Assembly (NCBI RefSeq): GCF_003050905.1 | Contig: NZ_QAOT01000006.1 | Strand: one strand, 5' to 3' | Length of the DNA stretch: 64,000 nt | Source of the DNA: Cereibacter_A azotoformans | GTDB taxonomy: Bacteria > Pseudomonadota > Alphaproteobacteria > Rhodobacterales > Rhodobacteraceae | Shown here: positions 26,824-35,707 of the stretch, piece by piece | Layout: the number at the start of each line of letters is the position of its first letter | Position numbering within the stretch: the first letter of the stretch is position 1 | Made by a program: the position numbers and the translations under genes | The notes under the pieces: generated by a model | Databases searched by the model: none | Seen by the model: only the letters and a program-made list of their open reading frames with translations | Told to the model about the DNA's origin: nothing

Positions 26824-27235
26824 CAGCCGTGCCCCACAACGGGGTCACGACAGGTCCTCGACCCTGATCAGGCGCAATCCGCGCGCCTGATCGCCTCACG
26901 ATTTCGGCACCGCACCGCGAGCGGGCGTGAGTTCCGCGACGGCCTCGGCCCGGCAAAGTGCACACTGCTGCTGCGCCGCGTCGCGCGTCCCGTCAGCCGG
27001 TGCACCTCCGTCATTTTCCCTTTTCTGACTGCACCGTGGCAATGCGTGGCAGAAGTGACGCATCTTTCCGCATTTCCGGTATTCGGTCGCATACAATGCG
27101 CTTGTCCGACTCACTCCGCAGGCATAGATGGAGGTGAATGTGTCATGTTGACGCCATCGGCCCCGAGCGCGCGATGAACCGTCGGCCGGGGCACGGCGTT
27201 GTAACCTGGTAACCGAAACAGATCGGAGCAGAACG
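26824..27235. other. 412-base intergenic region upstream of the small gene
   Basis: I find no convincing gene. Two overlapping minus-strand frames (26868-27092, 26896-27114) are low-quality and Arg/Ser rich. Near the right end there is a direct repeat GTAACC-TG-GTAACC (27201-27214), and two tiny leader-like frames follow a GGAGG at 27130-27134 (27138-27212 and 27145-27177). The region must hold the promoter of the 43-codon gene and could hold a small RNA. Confidence 0.4.
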
Positions 27236-27367
27236 ATGAACCAGCAAGCCTCGACCCCTCAGCCGCAGCAGGGAGCCACACCCGCTTCGCCGCAGATGGG
27301 CGGCGGCGAGACCGTGCGGCGGCCCGAACCGTCGCGTCCGGTGTTCAATGACTGGGCCTCGATCTGA
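27236..27367 (+). CDS. Small 43-residue protein of unknown function
   Basis: A short reading frame (ATG 27236, stop 27365-27367) with a CGGAGCAG ribosome site and a strong terminator 18 bases after the stop. The product is Gln/Pro-rich at the start, has a GGGETVRRPEP middle, and ends RPVFNDWASI. It has no Cys, no membrane segment and no signal peptide. I do not recognise a family. The gene-like framing (isolated, ribosome site, own terminator, in-frame GC bias) supports real expression. It is too short for most gene callers. Confidence 0.65.
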   Translation: MNQQASTPQPQQGATPASPQMGGGETVRRPEPSRPVFNDWASI

Positions 27368-27385
27368 GGCACTGATCGACCAAGG

Positions 27386-27419
27386 CGGAAAAGGCCGGCG
27401 GATGCGCCGGCCTTTTCCG
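27386..27419. terminator. Strong bidirectional terminator
   Basis: A perfect 15-bp stem (27386-27400 with 27405-27419, loop GATG) of the form CGGAAAAGGCCGGCG, with an A-run on the left arm and a T-run on the right. It can end both the small plus-strand gene and the convergent ndk. Confidence 0.85.
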
Positions 27420-27501
27420 TTTCGGATACCGAAACCCTGAATGGCACGGGCCGCCCCGCCCCGAACGGTTCCGCGGGGCGGAAACGGGGCCCGGAACCGG
27501 A

Positions 27502-27924
27502 TCAGCCGACCAGTTCGAGACCCGAGAAGAAGAAGGCGATCTCTTCCGCCGCGGTTTCCGGCGCGTCCGACCCGTGGACCGAGTTCTCGCCGACCGACAG
27601 GGCGAATTCCTTGCGGATCGTGCCCTCATCGGCGTTGGCCGGGTTGGTGGCGCCCATCACTTCGCGGTTCTTCGCGATCGCGCCTTCGCCTTCCAGCACC
27701 TGAACCACCACCGGCTCCGAGGCCATGAACTCGGTCAGTTCGCCGAAGAAGGGGCGGTCCTTGTGGACGCCGTAGAACTTCTGCGCCTGCGCCAGCGACA
27801 GGTGGATGCGCTTCTGCGCGACGATGCGCAGGCCCGCGTCCTCGAACTTGGCGTTGATCTTGCCGGTCAGGTTGCGGCGGGTGGCGTCGGGCTTGATGAT
27901 CGACAGGGTGCGTTCGATGGCCAT
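27502..27924 (-). CDS. ndk: Nucleoside diphosphate kinase
   Basis: Balances NTP and dNTP pools by phosphate transfer through a histidine. The 140 residues are standard for bacterial Ndk. The active-site motif is NSVHGSDAPETA with H117, and the nucleotide-binding region has GATNPANADEGTIRK. A GAGGAGC ribosome site precedes the ATG. It is divergent from the ABC-F gene (128-base gap) and ends towards the bidirectional terminator at 27386-27419. Confidence 0.97.
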   Translation of the reverse strand: MAIERTLSIIKPDATRRNLTGKINAKFEDAGLRIVAQKRIHLSLAQAQKFYGVHKDRPFFGELTEFMASEPVVVQVLEGEGAIAKNREVMGATNPANADEGTIRKEFALSVGENSVHGSDAPETAAEEIAFFFSGLELVG

Positions 27925-28052
27925 GAAGGCTGCTCCTCGAAAGGGGTGAAACTCTGGGCGCGGGCCTTAGCATGGGCTCCCCCGCGACAAAAGGGGTCAC
28001 GAGCCCGGCCGCCGCCGTTGACAGCCGCAAGCGCGCGGTCCATCACCCGGCC

Positions 28053-29900
28053 ATGCTGCGCATCTCGGACATCTCCTATTCGGTCGAAGGCCGGCCGCTC
28101 TTTCAGGGCGCGTCCGCCACCATTCCCACCGGCCACAAGGTCGGCCTCGTCGGCCGCAACGGCGCCGGCAAGACCACGCTCTTCCGGCTGATCCGGGGCG
28201 AACTGGCGCTGGAGGGCGGAGAGATCGCGCTCCCCGCCCGCTCGCGCATCGGGGGCGTCGCTCAGGAGGTGCCGTCGTCCGCGACCTCGCTGCTGGACAC
28301 GGTTCTCGCCGCCGACACCGAGCGCGCCGAACTGATGGCCGAGGCCGAGCACGCCACCGACCCCCACCGCATCGCCGAGATCCAGCACCGCCTGGCCGAC
28401 ATCGACGCCTGGTCGGCCGAGGGCCGCGCCTCGGCGATCCTCAAGGGTCTGGGCTTCGACGCCGAGGCGCAGCTGCGCCCCTGCTCGGACTTCTCGGGCG
28501 GCTGGCGGATGCGGGTGGCGCTGGCGGGCGTGCTCTTTGCCCAGCCCGACCTGCTGCTGCTGGACGAGCCGACGAACTACCTCGACCTCGAGGGTGCGCT
28601 CTGGCTCGAAAGCTACCTGCAGAAATATCCGCACACCGTGCTGATCATCTCGCACGACCGGGGGCTTCTGAACCGCGCCGTGCAGGGCATCCTGCATCTC
28701 GACCAGAAGAAGCTGACCTACTGGACCGGCCCCTACGACCAGTTCGCCCGCCAGATGGCGGAAAAGCGCGCAGTGCAGGCGTCCGAGGCCAAGAAGCAGG
28801 AGGCCCGCCGCGCCCACCTGCAGAGCTTCGTGGACCGGTTCAAGGCCAAGGCGTCCAAGGCCGTGCAGGCGCAGAGCCGGGTCAAGATGCTCGAGAAGAT
28901 GACGCCGATCACGCCCCCCGAAGAGGCGAAACGGCAGGTCTTCACCTTCCCCAAGCCCGAGGAGCTTTCGCCGCCCATCATCACGATGGAGGGCGTCTCG
29001 GTCGGCTACGGCGGCCCGCCGGTGCTTCGCCGCCTGAGCCTCCGCATCGACCAGGACGACCGGATCGCGCTTCTGGGGCGCAACGGCGAGGGGAAATCGA
29101 CCCTCTCGAAGCTCTTGGCCGGCAAGCTTCAGCCGCAGGAAGGGCGGATGGTCAGCTCGTCGAAGCTGCGCATCGGCTATTTCGCCCAGCATCAGGTCGA
29201 TGAGCTGCACATCGACGAAACGCCGCTGCAACACGTCATGCGCCTGCGCCCGGACGAGGGCCAGCCGCGGCTGCGCGCCCGCCTCGCCGGCTTCGGGCTG
29301 ATGGCGGATCAGGCGGAAACCGCGGTCGGCCGGCTTTCGGGCGGGCAGAAGGCGCGGCTGTCGCTGCTGCTGGCGACCATCGACGCGCCGCATCTCCTGA
29401 TCCTCGATGAGCCCACGAACCACCTCGACATGGAAAGCCGAGAGGCGCTGGTCGAGGCCCTGACGGAATACTCCGGCGCTGTCGTTCTCGTCAGCCACGA
29501 CATGCACCTTCTGGGTCTGGTGGCCGACCGGCTCTGGCTGGTCAAGGGCGGCGCCGTCGCCCCCTATACCGAGGATCTCGAGGCCTACCGCCGCCAGCTT
29601 CTGGCCGGCGACGATCCCCCGCCCGAGAAGAAGGCCGAGAGACCCGCGCCGAAGGCCGCGAGCCGCGAGGAAAAGCTCGCTCTCCGCGCCGAGGTGCGCA
29701 AATGCGAGGACCGGCTCGAGAAGCTGAACGAGATGCGCGACCGTCTGGCCACCAAGCTCGCCGACCCCGCGCTCTACGAACCCGAGCGGCTGAGCGAGAT
29801 GGAGGTCTGGCAGAAGAAATACGCCGAGGTGATGGAAGGACTCGACCGGGCCGAGGCGCTGTGGCTGACGGCGCAGGAGCGGCTCGAGGCGGCGGGCTGA
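28053..29900 (+). CDS. ABC-F family ATP-binding protein
   Basis: A soluble tandem-ATPase protein of 615 residues that would act on ribosomes rather than transport. First nucleotide-binding domain: Walker A GRNGAGKTTLF, signature FSGGWRMR, Walker B LLLDEPTNYLD. Second: GRNGEGKSTLS, LSGGQKAR, LILDEPTNHLD. The inter-domain linker (about 235-300) is Lys/Arg-rich and helical, and the C-terminus (about 535-615) is a coiled coil. There are no membrane segments. It resembles the YheS/Uup branch. The start at 28053 has no strong ribosome site; the frame is open to 27972. marC starts 3 bases after the stop. Confidence 0.9.
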   Translation: MLRISDISYSVEGRPLFQGASATIPTGHKVGLVGRNGAGKTTLFRLIRGELALEGGEIALPARSRIGGVAQEVPSSATSLLDTVLAADTERAELMAEAEHATDPHRIAEIQHRLADIDAWSAEGRASAILKGLGFDAEAQLRPCSDFSGGWRMRVALAGVLFAQPDLLLLDEPTNYLDLEGALWLESYLQKYPHTVLIISHDRGLLNRAVQGILHLDQKKLTYWTGPYDQFARQMAEKRAVQASEAKKQEARRAHLQSFVDRFKAKASKAVQAQSRVKMLEKMTPITPPEEAKRQVFTFPKPEELSPPIITMEGVSVGYGGPPVLRRLSLRIDQDDRIALLGRNGEGKSTLSKLLAGKLQPQEGRMVSSSKLRIGYFAQHQVDELHIDETPLQHVMRLRPDEGQPRLRARLAGFGLMADQAETAVGRLSGGQKARLSLLLATIDAPHLLILDEPTNHLDMESREALVEALTEYSGAVVLVSHDMHLLGLVADRLWLVKGGAVAPYTEDLEAYRRQLLAGDDPPPEKKAERPAPKAASREEKLALRAEVRKCEDRLEKLNEMRDRLATKLADPALYEPERLSEMEVWQKKYAEVMEGLDRAEALWLTAQERLEAAG

Positions 29901-29903
29901 TCC

Positions 29904-30527
29904 ATGATCGAGATGGGCTTCCTCGCCACGGCCTTCGCCACGCTCTTCGTGGTGGTGGACCCGCTGGGACTGGTGCCGCTCTTCATCGCGCTGACACCGG
30001 GCATGACGCGCGAACAGCGCCGCGCGATCGGATTGCGCGCCTGTTTCGTGGCGGTGGGCATCCTCACCACCTTCGGCCTTCTGGGCGAGGCGGTGCTGGG
30101 CTTCATCGGCATCTCGATGCCCGCCTTCCGCATCGCGGGCGGGATCCTTCTGTTCCTGACCGCGCTCGACATGCTCTTCGAGCGCCGGACCCAGCGCCGC
30201 GAGGGCCAGACCGCGGCCGAGCCGCACGACCACGACCCGTCCGTCTTCCCGCTCGCGATCCCGCTCATCGCCGGCCCCGGCGCCATCGCCTCGATGATCC
30301 TGCTCGTGGGGGCGGCCGACGGCTGGCAGGGCGTTCTGGCCGTCCATCTCGTCATGCTGGTGACCGTGGTCTCGGCCTTTCTGCTGTTCCTCGTGGCGGG
30401 CCCGCTGGAACGGCTGCTCGGGCGCACGGGAACGCTCGTGATCACGCGGCTTCTGGGGATGCTGCTGGCCGCGCTCTCCGTCCAGTTCGTGATCGACGGC
30501 ATCCGCGGCTCGGGCCTGCTGGGATAG
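29904..30527 (+). CDS. MarC family integral membrane protein
   Basis: A 207-residue inner-membrane protein with about six hydrophobic segments. It opens GFLATAFATLFVVVDPLGLVPLFIALTPG and has IPLIAGPGAIASMILL in the middle; both are MarC family landmarks (formerly UPF0056). A hydrophilic, histidine-containing loop (around residue 100) splits the protein into two halves of three segments, a common inverted-repeat layout. Function is unknown; the name comes from a wrongly assumed role in multiple antibiotic resistance. It is 3 bases downstream of the ABC-F gene and cotranscribed. Confidence 0.9.
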   Translation: MIEMGFLATAFATLFVVVDPLGLVPLFIALTPGMTREQRRAIGLRACFVAVGILTTFGLLGEAVLGFIGISMPAFRIAGGILLFLTALDMLFERRTQRREGQTAAEPHDHDPSVFPLAIPLIAGPGAIASMILLVGAADGWQGVLAVHLVMLVTVVSAFLLFLVAGPLERLLGRTGTLVITRLLGMLLAALSVQFVIDGIRGSGLLG

Positions 30528-30619
30528 GCCGCCCGGCTGCGCCGGAAGGTTTTCCCGCCCCCGGACTGGAGGATCCGCCCACGCCGCCCCATATCCCGAA
30601 CAGGCGCTGAGGGAGAGGC

Positions 30620-31195
30620 ATGGACGGCGATCTGACGGCACGACTGGTCTATCTGGGCCTTCTTCTCCTTGCGCTTGGCACCTGGGTGCTCGTGGAATAT
30701 CGCGGCCGGATCGGTGCCGCGATCCGGGCGGGCCTCGCCTGGGCCCTGATCTTCGTGGCGGTTCTGGCCGGCTACGGCCTCTGGCGTGACGTGCGGCACG
30801 AGCTGACCCCCACCCAGGCGGTGATGGAGAACAGCCGGATCGAGGTTCCGCGCTCGCGCGACGGACACTATTACGTCACCCTCGACATCGCCGGCACGCC
30901 GGTGCGCTTCATGGCCGACACGGGCGCCAGCTCCATCGTGCTCTCGCAGGCCGATGCACGCCGCCTCGGGATCGAGCCGGACAGGCTCGACTATCTGGGC
31001 GAGGCCATCACCGCCAACGGCTCGGTCCGCACGGCGCGCGTCCGTGTCGGTCCGGTGGCGCTGGGCCCCTACCGCGAGGAGCGGATCCCGGCCTGGGTCA
31101 ACGAGGGGCCGATGGACATGTCCCTCCTCGGGATGGACTACCTCCGCCGCTTCCGGATCGAGATCGCCGACGACCGGATGATCCTGTCCCGCTAG
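30620..31195 (+). CDS. Membrane-anchored retropepsin-like aspartic protease (TIGR02281 type)
   Basis: A 191-residue protein with two N-terminal hydrophobic segments (about 8-25 and 35-55) and a C-terminal clan AA aspartic protease domain facing the periplasm. The catalytic loop is FMADTGASSIVLS (Asp near residue 99) and the closing part has LLGMDYLRRF. One half-site per chain means it should work as a dimer, as retropepsins do. GGGAGAG lies before the ATG. It faces holC tail to tail with 27 bases between. Natural substrates are not known. Confidence 0.85.
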   Translation: MDGDLTARLVYLGLLLLALGTWVLVEYRGRIGAAIRAGLAWALIFVAVLAGYGLWRDVRHELTPTQAVMENSRIEVPRSRDGHYYVTLDIAGTPVRFMADTGASSIVLSQADARRLGIEPDRLDYLGEAITANGSVRTARVRVGPVALGPYREERIPAWVNEGPMDMSLLGMDYLRRFRIEIADDRMILSR

Positions 31196-31222
31196 CCGCC
31201 GTCGCTTCGGCCGAAAGGGCGT

Positions 31223-31681
31223 CTATCCGGCCTCGGCCTTCATCTCCCAGCGCCCGCTCTCCTCCGACCAGTATTGCGCCTTGAGACCCGCCCCGGTCAG
31301 CGCCTTCCACTGGCCGCGCGCATGGACCAGCTGCCCCTCGTCGAGCCCGTCGAAAAGGATCCAGACCCGCTCGAGCGGCCCCGCCTCGGCGGCGTCGGTC
31401 TCGGCCCCGTCCAGCAGCATCAGCGCCTGCGCCCCGTTGCCGATCGCGCCCGTCCCGAGCAGCACCGGCTGGGCCGCGTCCTGCGGCCCGCCCTCCATCC
31501 CGTGCGGCAGGAATCCGTCCTCCGGCACGCGCCAGAGCGCAAGGTCCAGCGCCTCGAGCCGCCCCCGGTCCGTGCCGCGCAGCATCACGCGCCACCCCTG
31601 CGCCAGCGCGCGCGGCAACAGCAGCCGCAGCGTATCCTCGGCCGAGGAGCGCGTCAGGTGGTAGAACATCACGACCCCCAC
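31223..31681 (-). CDS. holC: DNA polymerase III chi subunit
   Basis: The clamp-loader accessory subunit that contacts single-strand-binding protein. The 152 residues and the opening GVVMFYHLTRS fit alphaproteobacterial HolC, where the FYHLTR block is near the N-terminus. Other landmarks are LPRALAQGWRV and PVLLGTG. The start is taken as GTG at 31681, with AAGGAG at good spacing; an ATG at 31669 would remove conserved residues. The upstream ribosome site abuts the tail of repeat copy 3. It follows pepA on the same strand, the same linkage as in E. coli. Confidence 0.88.
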   Translation of the reverse strand: MGVVMFYHLTRSSAEDTLRLLLPRALAQGWRVMLRGTDRGRLEALDLALWRVPEDGFLPHGMEGGPQDAAQPVLLGTGAIGNGAQALMLLDGAETDAAEAGPLERVWILFDGLDEGQLVHARGQWKALTGAGLKAQYWSEESGRWEMKAEAG

Positions 31682-31695
31682 GACCCCGCCTCTCC

Positions 31696-31738
31696 TTCAC
31701 TCTGTCCAAATATCCCGGGGTCCGGGGCAGAGCCCCGG
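31696..31738 (-). repeat. Dispersed hairpin/GGATATTTGG element, copy 3
   Basis: In gene direction: a 7-bp hairpin (31722-31728 with 31732-31738, loop 3), then GGATATTTGGACAGAGTGAA. It lies between the pepA stop and the holC start; the tail runs directly into the holC ribosome site, 14 bases before the start codon. Confidence 0.8.
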
Positions 31739-31807
31739 CGCGCGGCCACTTGGCCGCCGCCTGCCCTTCGGCGCACCGGGCGGCCGACCCGCCCGGCGCA
31801 GGCTCCG

Positions 31808-33277
31808 TCACTTCTCCAGCATGTCCCGGATCAGCCGGTCGAGCGAGAGCACCCCCCAGCCGGTCGCGCCCTTGGGCGCCAGCGCCGTGTCCCCCTTGAG
31901 CAGCGCCGTACCCGCGATGTCGAGATGGATCCACGGCGTCTCGGGCTTCACGAAGCGGCGCAGGAAATGCGCGGCCGTGATCGAGCCCGCCTCGCGCCCG
32001 GTCGAGTTGCGCATGTCGGCGATCCGCGACTTCAGCATCTCGTCATAGCGCTCGCCCATCGGCATCCGCCAGGCGCCCTCGCCCTCGCTCTGCGCCGCCT
32101 TCAGGAAGGCCGCGCAGAAGGCGTCGTCGTTCGAGAAGACCCCGGTGTTCTCATGGCCCAGCGCCACGATGATCGCGCCCGTCAGCGTGGCCAGATCGAT
32201 CACGCCCCGCGGGTTGAACCGCTCCTGCGCATACCAGAGCACGTCCGCCAGCACGAGCCGGCCCTCGGCGTCGGTGTTGATGACCTCGATCGTGTCGCCC
32301 TTCATCGAGCGCACCACGTCCCCCGGCCGCTGGGCGTTGCCGTCGGGCATGTTCTCGACGATGCCCACCAGCCCCACGACATTGGCGCGGGCCTTGCGCA
32401 TGGCCAGCGTGCGCATCACGCCCGCCACCACCGCGGCCCCGCCCATGTCCATCGTCATGTCCTCCATGCCGGCGGCGGGCTTGATCGAGATGCCGCCGGT
32501 GTCGAACACCACCCCCTTGCCCACGAGGGCGAGCGGCACCTGATCCTCGGGCCCGCCCTTCCACTGCATGACCACGAGCTTCGAGGGGTGCTCGGAGCCC
32601 TGCCCCACGCCCAGAAGCGCGCGCATGCCGAGCTTTTCCATGTCCTCTTCCTCGAGGATCTCGACCTCGAGGCCCAGCTCGTGCATCGCCGCAAGGCGCG
32701 CGGCGAAGTCGAAGGTCGAGAGCACGTTGGCGGGCTCGTTCACCAGATCGCGGGTGAAGAAGATGCCCTCGGCCAGTGCGGCCATCGGGCCCGCCTCGGC
32801 GGCGACCGTCTCGGGATTGGCGACCATCATCGTCACCGGGCCGGGCACGGTCTTCTCGCCGGTCTTGTGCGGCGTGAAGTCATAGGCCCGAAGCGCGATG
32901 CCGAACGAGACCTCGGCCGCGCGCTGGATCGTGTCGGCCAGCACCAGCGTCCCCGCCTTCGAGAGCGACCGGCCGATGGCGCCGCCCGCCTTGCGCGCGG
33001 TGGCCACATCGCAGCGCCGGTCCAGCTTCACCAGCTGGACCGCATCCGCGGCCATGCCCGCGGGAAAGCCCAGCTCCATCGCCTCGCCCTGCTTGAGCTT
33101 GCCGAACGCCTCGGACGCCGCCGCCCGCTCGAGCGCGCCGCGCATCAGCCGGTTCACGCGCTTTGCGGCCGCGCCCATCGCGCCCCCTTCGCCGGCAAAG
33201 ACGACGATGCGCCCCGCGCTCGAGGCGATGGCCTCGAGATCGGGGCTCTGGAACTGGATGGGAACGGGATGGGTCAT
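31808..33277 (-). CDS. pepA: Leucyl aminopeptidase (M17)
   Basis: A cytosolic dinuclear-metal aminopeptidase of 489 residues that trims peptides from the N-terminus. The N-terminal regulatory domain (1-160) is followed by the catalytic domain with KGVVFDTGGISIKP (metal Lys/Asp) and the M17 signature NTDAEGRLVLAD. The start at 33277 has GCGGAG upstream. The frame extends to 33466 through the lptF promoter region and is rejected there. It is divergent from lptF and upstream of holC. Confidence 0.95.
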   Translation of the reverse strand: MTHPVPIQFQSPDLEAIASSAGRIVVFAGEGGAMGAAAKRVNRLMRGALERAAASEAFGKLKQGEAMELGFPAGMAADAVQLVKLDRRCDVATARKAGGAIGRSLSKAGTLVLADTIQRAAEVSFGIALRAYDFTPHKTGEKTVPGPVTMMVANPETVAAEAGPMAALAEGIFFTRDLVNEPANVLSTFDFAARLAAMHELGLEVEILEEEDMEKLGMRALLGVGQGSEHPSKLVVMQWKGGPEDQVPLALVGKGVVFDTGGISIKPAAGMEDMTMDMGGAAVVAGVMRTLAMRKARANVVGLVGIVENMPDGNAQRPGDVVRSMKGDTIEVINTDAEGRLVLADVLWYAQERFNPRGVIDLATLTGAIIVALGHENTGVFSNDDAFCAAFLKAAQSEGEGAWRMPMGERYDEMLKSRIADMRNSTGREAGSITAAHFLRRFVKPETPWIHLDIAGTALLKGDTALAPKGATGWGVLSLDRLIRDMLEK

Positions 33278-33485
33278 GACGAAACTCCGCTGCAACGACT
33301 TGGCGCCGGGGCGCCCCTTGTGGCGGGCACCGGAGCACGGGCGGCCGAAGCCGCCCGCGCCCCCGGGCCTCTCTGGCGCGAGGCTAGCCCCTGCCCCGTC
33401 CGAGCGCCAGATACCAGTTTTCCCCGGCGGTGTTTTCCGGTAGCGTCCGCCAAACCCCGGGGACAACGGACAGGAAGTGCGAGGC

Positions 33486-34616
33486 GTGTCTAGATTCGAC
33501 AGATATCTCCTGTCGCAACTGGTGGCGCTGTTCGGCTTCTTCTCGCTCGTGCTGGTGCTGGTCTACTGGATCAACCGCGCGGTGGGCCTGTTCGACGACC
33601 TGATCTCCGACGGCCAGTCGGCGCTTGTCTTTCTCGAATTCTCGCTGCTTGCCCTGCCGAACGTGATCCGGCTCGTTCTGCCGCTCTCGGCCTTTGCCGC
33701 CACGATCTACATCGTGAACCGCCTCAGTCAGGAATCCGAGCTGGTGGTGATGCAGGCCACGGGATTTTCCGCCTTCCGCCTCGCGCGTCCGGTGATCTGG
33801 TTCGGCCTGATCGTGGCGATGATGATGATCGTCCTGATGAACCTGCTCGTTCCGGCAAGCCGGGCCACCCTCTCCGCCCGCTCGGCCGAGATTTCCGAGA
33901 ATGCGACCGCCCGTTTCCTGCGCGACGGCGAATTCCTGCACCCCGTCCGGGGCGTGACGCTCTATATCCGCGAGATTTCCGAGACGGGCGAGCTGAACGA
34001 CCTCCTGCTCGTGGACGACCGCGACCGCGCGCGTTCGACGATCTACACGGCGCGCCGGGCGCTTCTGGTGCGGACCGAGACGACGCCGCGGCTGCTGATG
34101 ATCGACGGAAGCGCCCAGACGCTCACCCGCGAGGGGCGCCGGCTCGAGCTGACCCGATTTGCCGATGTCACCTATGACCTCGGCGCCTTCATGAAGAGCG
34201 ACGGCCCCAAGCGGCGCGTGCTCGAGGAGCTTTCGACGCCCGACCTGCTCGCGCCGACCGAGGCGCTTCTGGCCGAGACGCGGTCCACCCGCGCCTCGGC
34301 CCTCTACGAGGGGCACAGCCGGATCGCGCAGCCCTTCCTCGGGCTCGCCTCGTCGCTGATCGGCTTTGCGGCGCTGCTTCTGGGCAGCTTCAGCCGATTT
34401 GGCCTGTGGTGGCAGATCCTCTTTGCGGTCGTGCTGCTGATCGTGGTCCAGACGATCAATGTGGCGGCCTCGGGCGCCGGCGTGACGGACGAGGCCCTCT
34501 GGCCGCTCGCCTATGCGGCCCCGGTGGTCGGGCTGCTGATCGGGATCCTGCTCCTTTGGATCGCCCAGCGGCCGCGCCGGCTGCGGCGTGCCCTCATGGG
34601 GGCCTTCGCCTCATGA
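33486..34616 (+). CDS. lptF: LPS export ABC transporter permease LptF
   Basis: One of two inner-membrane permeases that, with LptG and the LptB ATPase, extract lipopolysaccharide from the inner membrane. The 376 residues show the YjgP/YjgQ pattern: two to three transmembrane helices at the start (SRFDRYLLSQLVALFGF, then VLPLSAFAATIYIVNRL), a large periplasmic jellyroll domain (about 130-265) and three C-terminal helices. The GTG at 33486 is preferred over the GTG at 33477 because AGGA is correctly spaced and homologues start SRFDRY. The stop overlaps the lptG ATG (ATGA). Confidence 0.92.
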   Translation: MSRFDRYLLSQLVALFGFFSLVLVLVYWINRAVGLFDDLISDGQSALVFLEFSLLALPNVIRLVLPLSAFAATIYIVNRLSQESELVVMQATGFSAFRLARPVIWFGLIVAMMMIVLMNLLVPASRATLSARSAEISENATARFLRDGEFLHPVRGVTLYIREISETGELNDLLLVDDRDRARSTIYTARRALLVRTETTPRLLMIDGSAQTLTREGRRLELTRFADVTYDLGAFMKSDGPKRRVLEELSTPDLLAPTEALLAETRSTRASALYEGHSRIAQPFLGLASSLIGFAALLLGSFSRFGLWWQILFAVVLLIVVQTINVAASGAGVTDEALWPLAYAAPVVGLLIGILLLWIAQRPRRLRRALMGAFAS

Positions 34617-35707
34617 TCCTGTCGCGCTACATCGCCCGGCGCTTCCTGCGCATGGTGTTCATCGTCTTTCTGGTGTTCTTCGGCCTGATGATGCTGATCG
34701 ACGTGCTCGACCAGATGCGCAGGTTCTCGGACGAGGGGATCACGCTGGTGCAGGCGGGGCTCCTGTCGCTTCTGCGGGTCCCGGCGACGATCTACACCAT
34801 CCTGCCGCTCATCGTGATCCTTGCGGCGGTGGCGCTTTTCCTCGGGCTTGCCCGGACGAGCGAGCTGGTCGTGGTGCGGGCGGCGGGCCGGTCGGGGCTG
34901 CGCTTCCTCGTAGCGCCGATGATCGTGGCGCTGGCGATCGGGGCGGCTGCCGTGACCGTCCTCAATCCGATCGTGGCCGGCACCTCGCGCCAGTATGACG
35001 CAGCGGCAAGCCGGCTCGCCCGCGGCGAGGCGAGCATCCTGTCGATCTCGGAAGAGGGCCTCTGGCTCCGGCAGGGCGGCGCGGAGGGACAGACGGTGAT
35101 CCATGCCGCGCGCTCGAACACCGACGGGACGCGGCTTTATGCGGTGACCTTCCTCACCTTCGACGGCAACGGCCTGCCGCGAAGCCGGGTGGCCGCCGAA
35201 CAGGCCGCGCTCGAAACCGGCTACTGGCAGCTTTCGGGCGCCAAGAGCTGGGACCTGACACTGGCCAATCCCGAGGCGTCGGCCAACCTCGAGGGCAACA
35301 TCCGCGTGCCCTCCGACCTCACGCGCGAGGGCATCCAGGACAGCTTCGGCGACCCTTCGGCCATCCCCATCTGGGAGCTTCCGGCCTATGTGGCGGGGCT
35401 GGAGCGGGCGGGCTTCTCGGCCCGCAAGCACCGGGTCTGGATGCAGATGGAGCTTGCCCTTCCCTTCATGCTCGCCGCCATGGTGCTCGTGGCCGCGGGC
35501 TTCACCATGCGCCACAGCCGCTTCGGCGGCACGGGCCGCATGGTCCTTCTCGCCCTGTTGAGCGGCTTCGGCCTGTTCTTCCTGCGCAACTTCGCGCAAG
35601 TGCTGGGAGAGAACGGGCAGATCCCCATCCTGCTGGCCGCCTGGAGCCCGCCGCTGATCGGCGTGATGGGCTCGCTCGGCCTGCTGCTGCATCTCGAGGA
35701 CGGCTGA
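34613..35707 (+). CDS. lptG: LPS export ABC transporter permease LptG
   Basis: The partner permease of LptF (364 residues, same fold). The first helices contain SRYIARRFLRMVFIVFLVFFG and ILPLIVILAAVALFLGLART; a periplasmic domain follows (about 125-260), then three helices ending VMGSLGLLLHLEDG. Its ATG overlaps the lptF stop by four bases and its stop overlaps the lptD ATG by one (TGATG), so the transport genes are translationally coupled in order. The frame extends upstream through lptF and is not real there. Confidence 0.93.
   Translation: MILSRYIARRFLRMVFIVFLVFFGLMMLIDVLDQMRRFSDEGITLVQAGLLSLLRVPATIYTILPLIVILAAVALFLGLARTSELVVVRAAGRSGLRFLVAPMIVALAIGAAAVTVLNPIVAGTSRQYDAAASRLARGEASILSISEEGLWLRQGGAEGQTVIHAARSNTDGTRLYAVTFLTFDGNGLPRSRVAAEQAALETGYWQLSGAKSWDLTLANPEASANLEGNIRVPSDLTREGIQDSFGDPSAIPIWELPAYVAGLERAGFSARKHRVWMQMELALPFMLAAMVLVAAGFTMRHSRFGGTGRMVLLALLSGFGLFFLRNFAQVLGENGQIPILLAAWSPPLIGVMGSLGLLLHLEDG

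Noticed and set aside
26868..27114. Two overlapping minus-strand small frames
   Set aside because: No ribosome site and poor codon bias compared with the neighbouring genes.
27138..27212. Leader peptide candidates (24 codons from 27138, 10 codons from 27145) after a GGAGG
   Set aside because: Spacing to the first ATG is too short and the second peptide has no amino-acid bias typical of attenuators. Kept only as a remark in the gap description.
27867..30641. A 924-codon minus-strand frame opposite the ABC-F and marC genes
   Set aside because: Antisense shadow; the plus-strand proteins have complete motifs.
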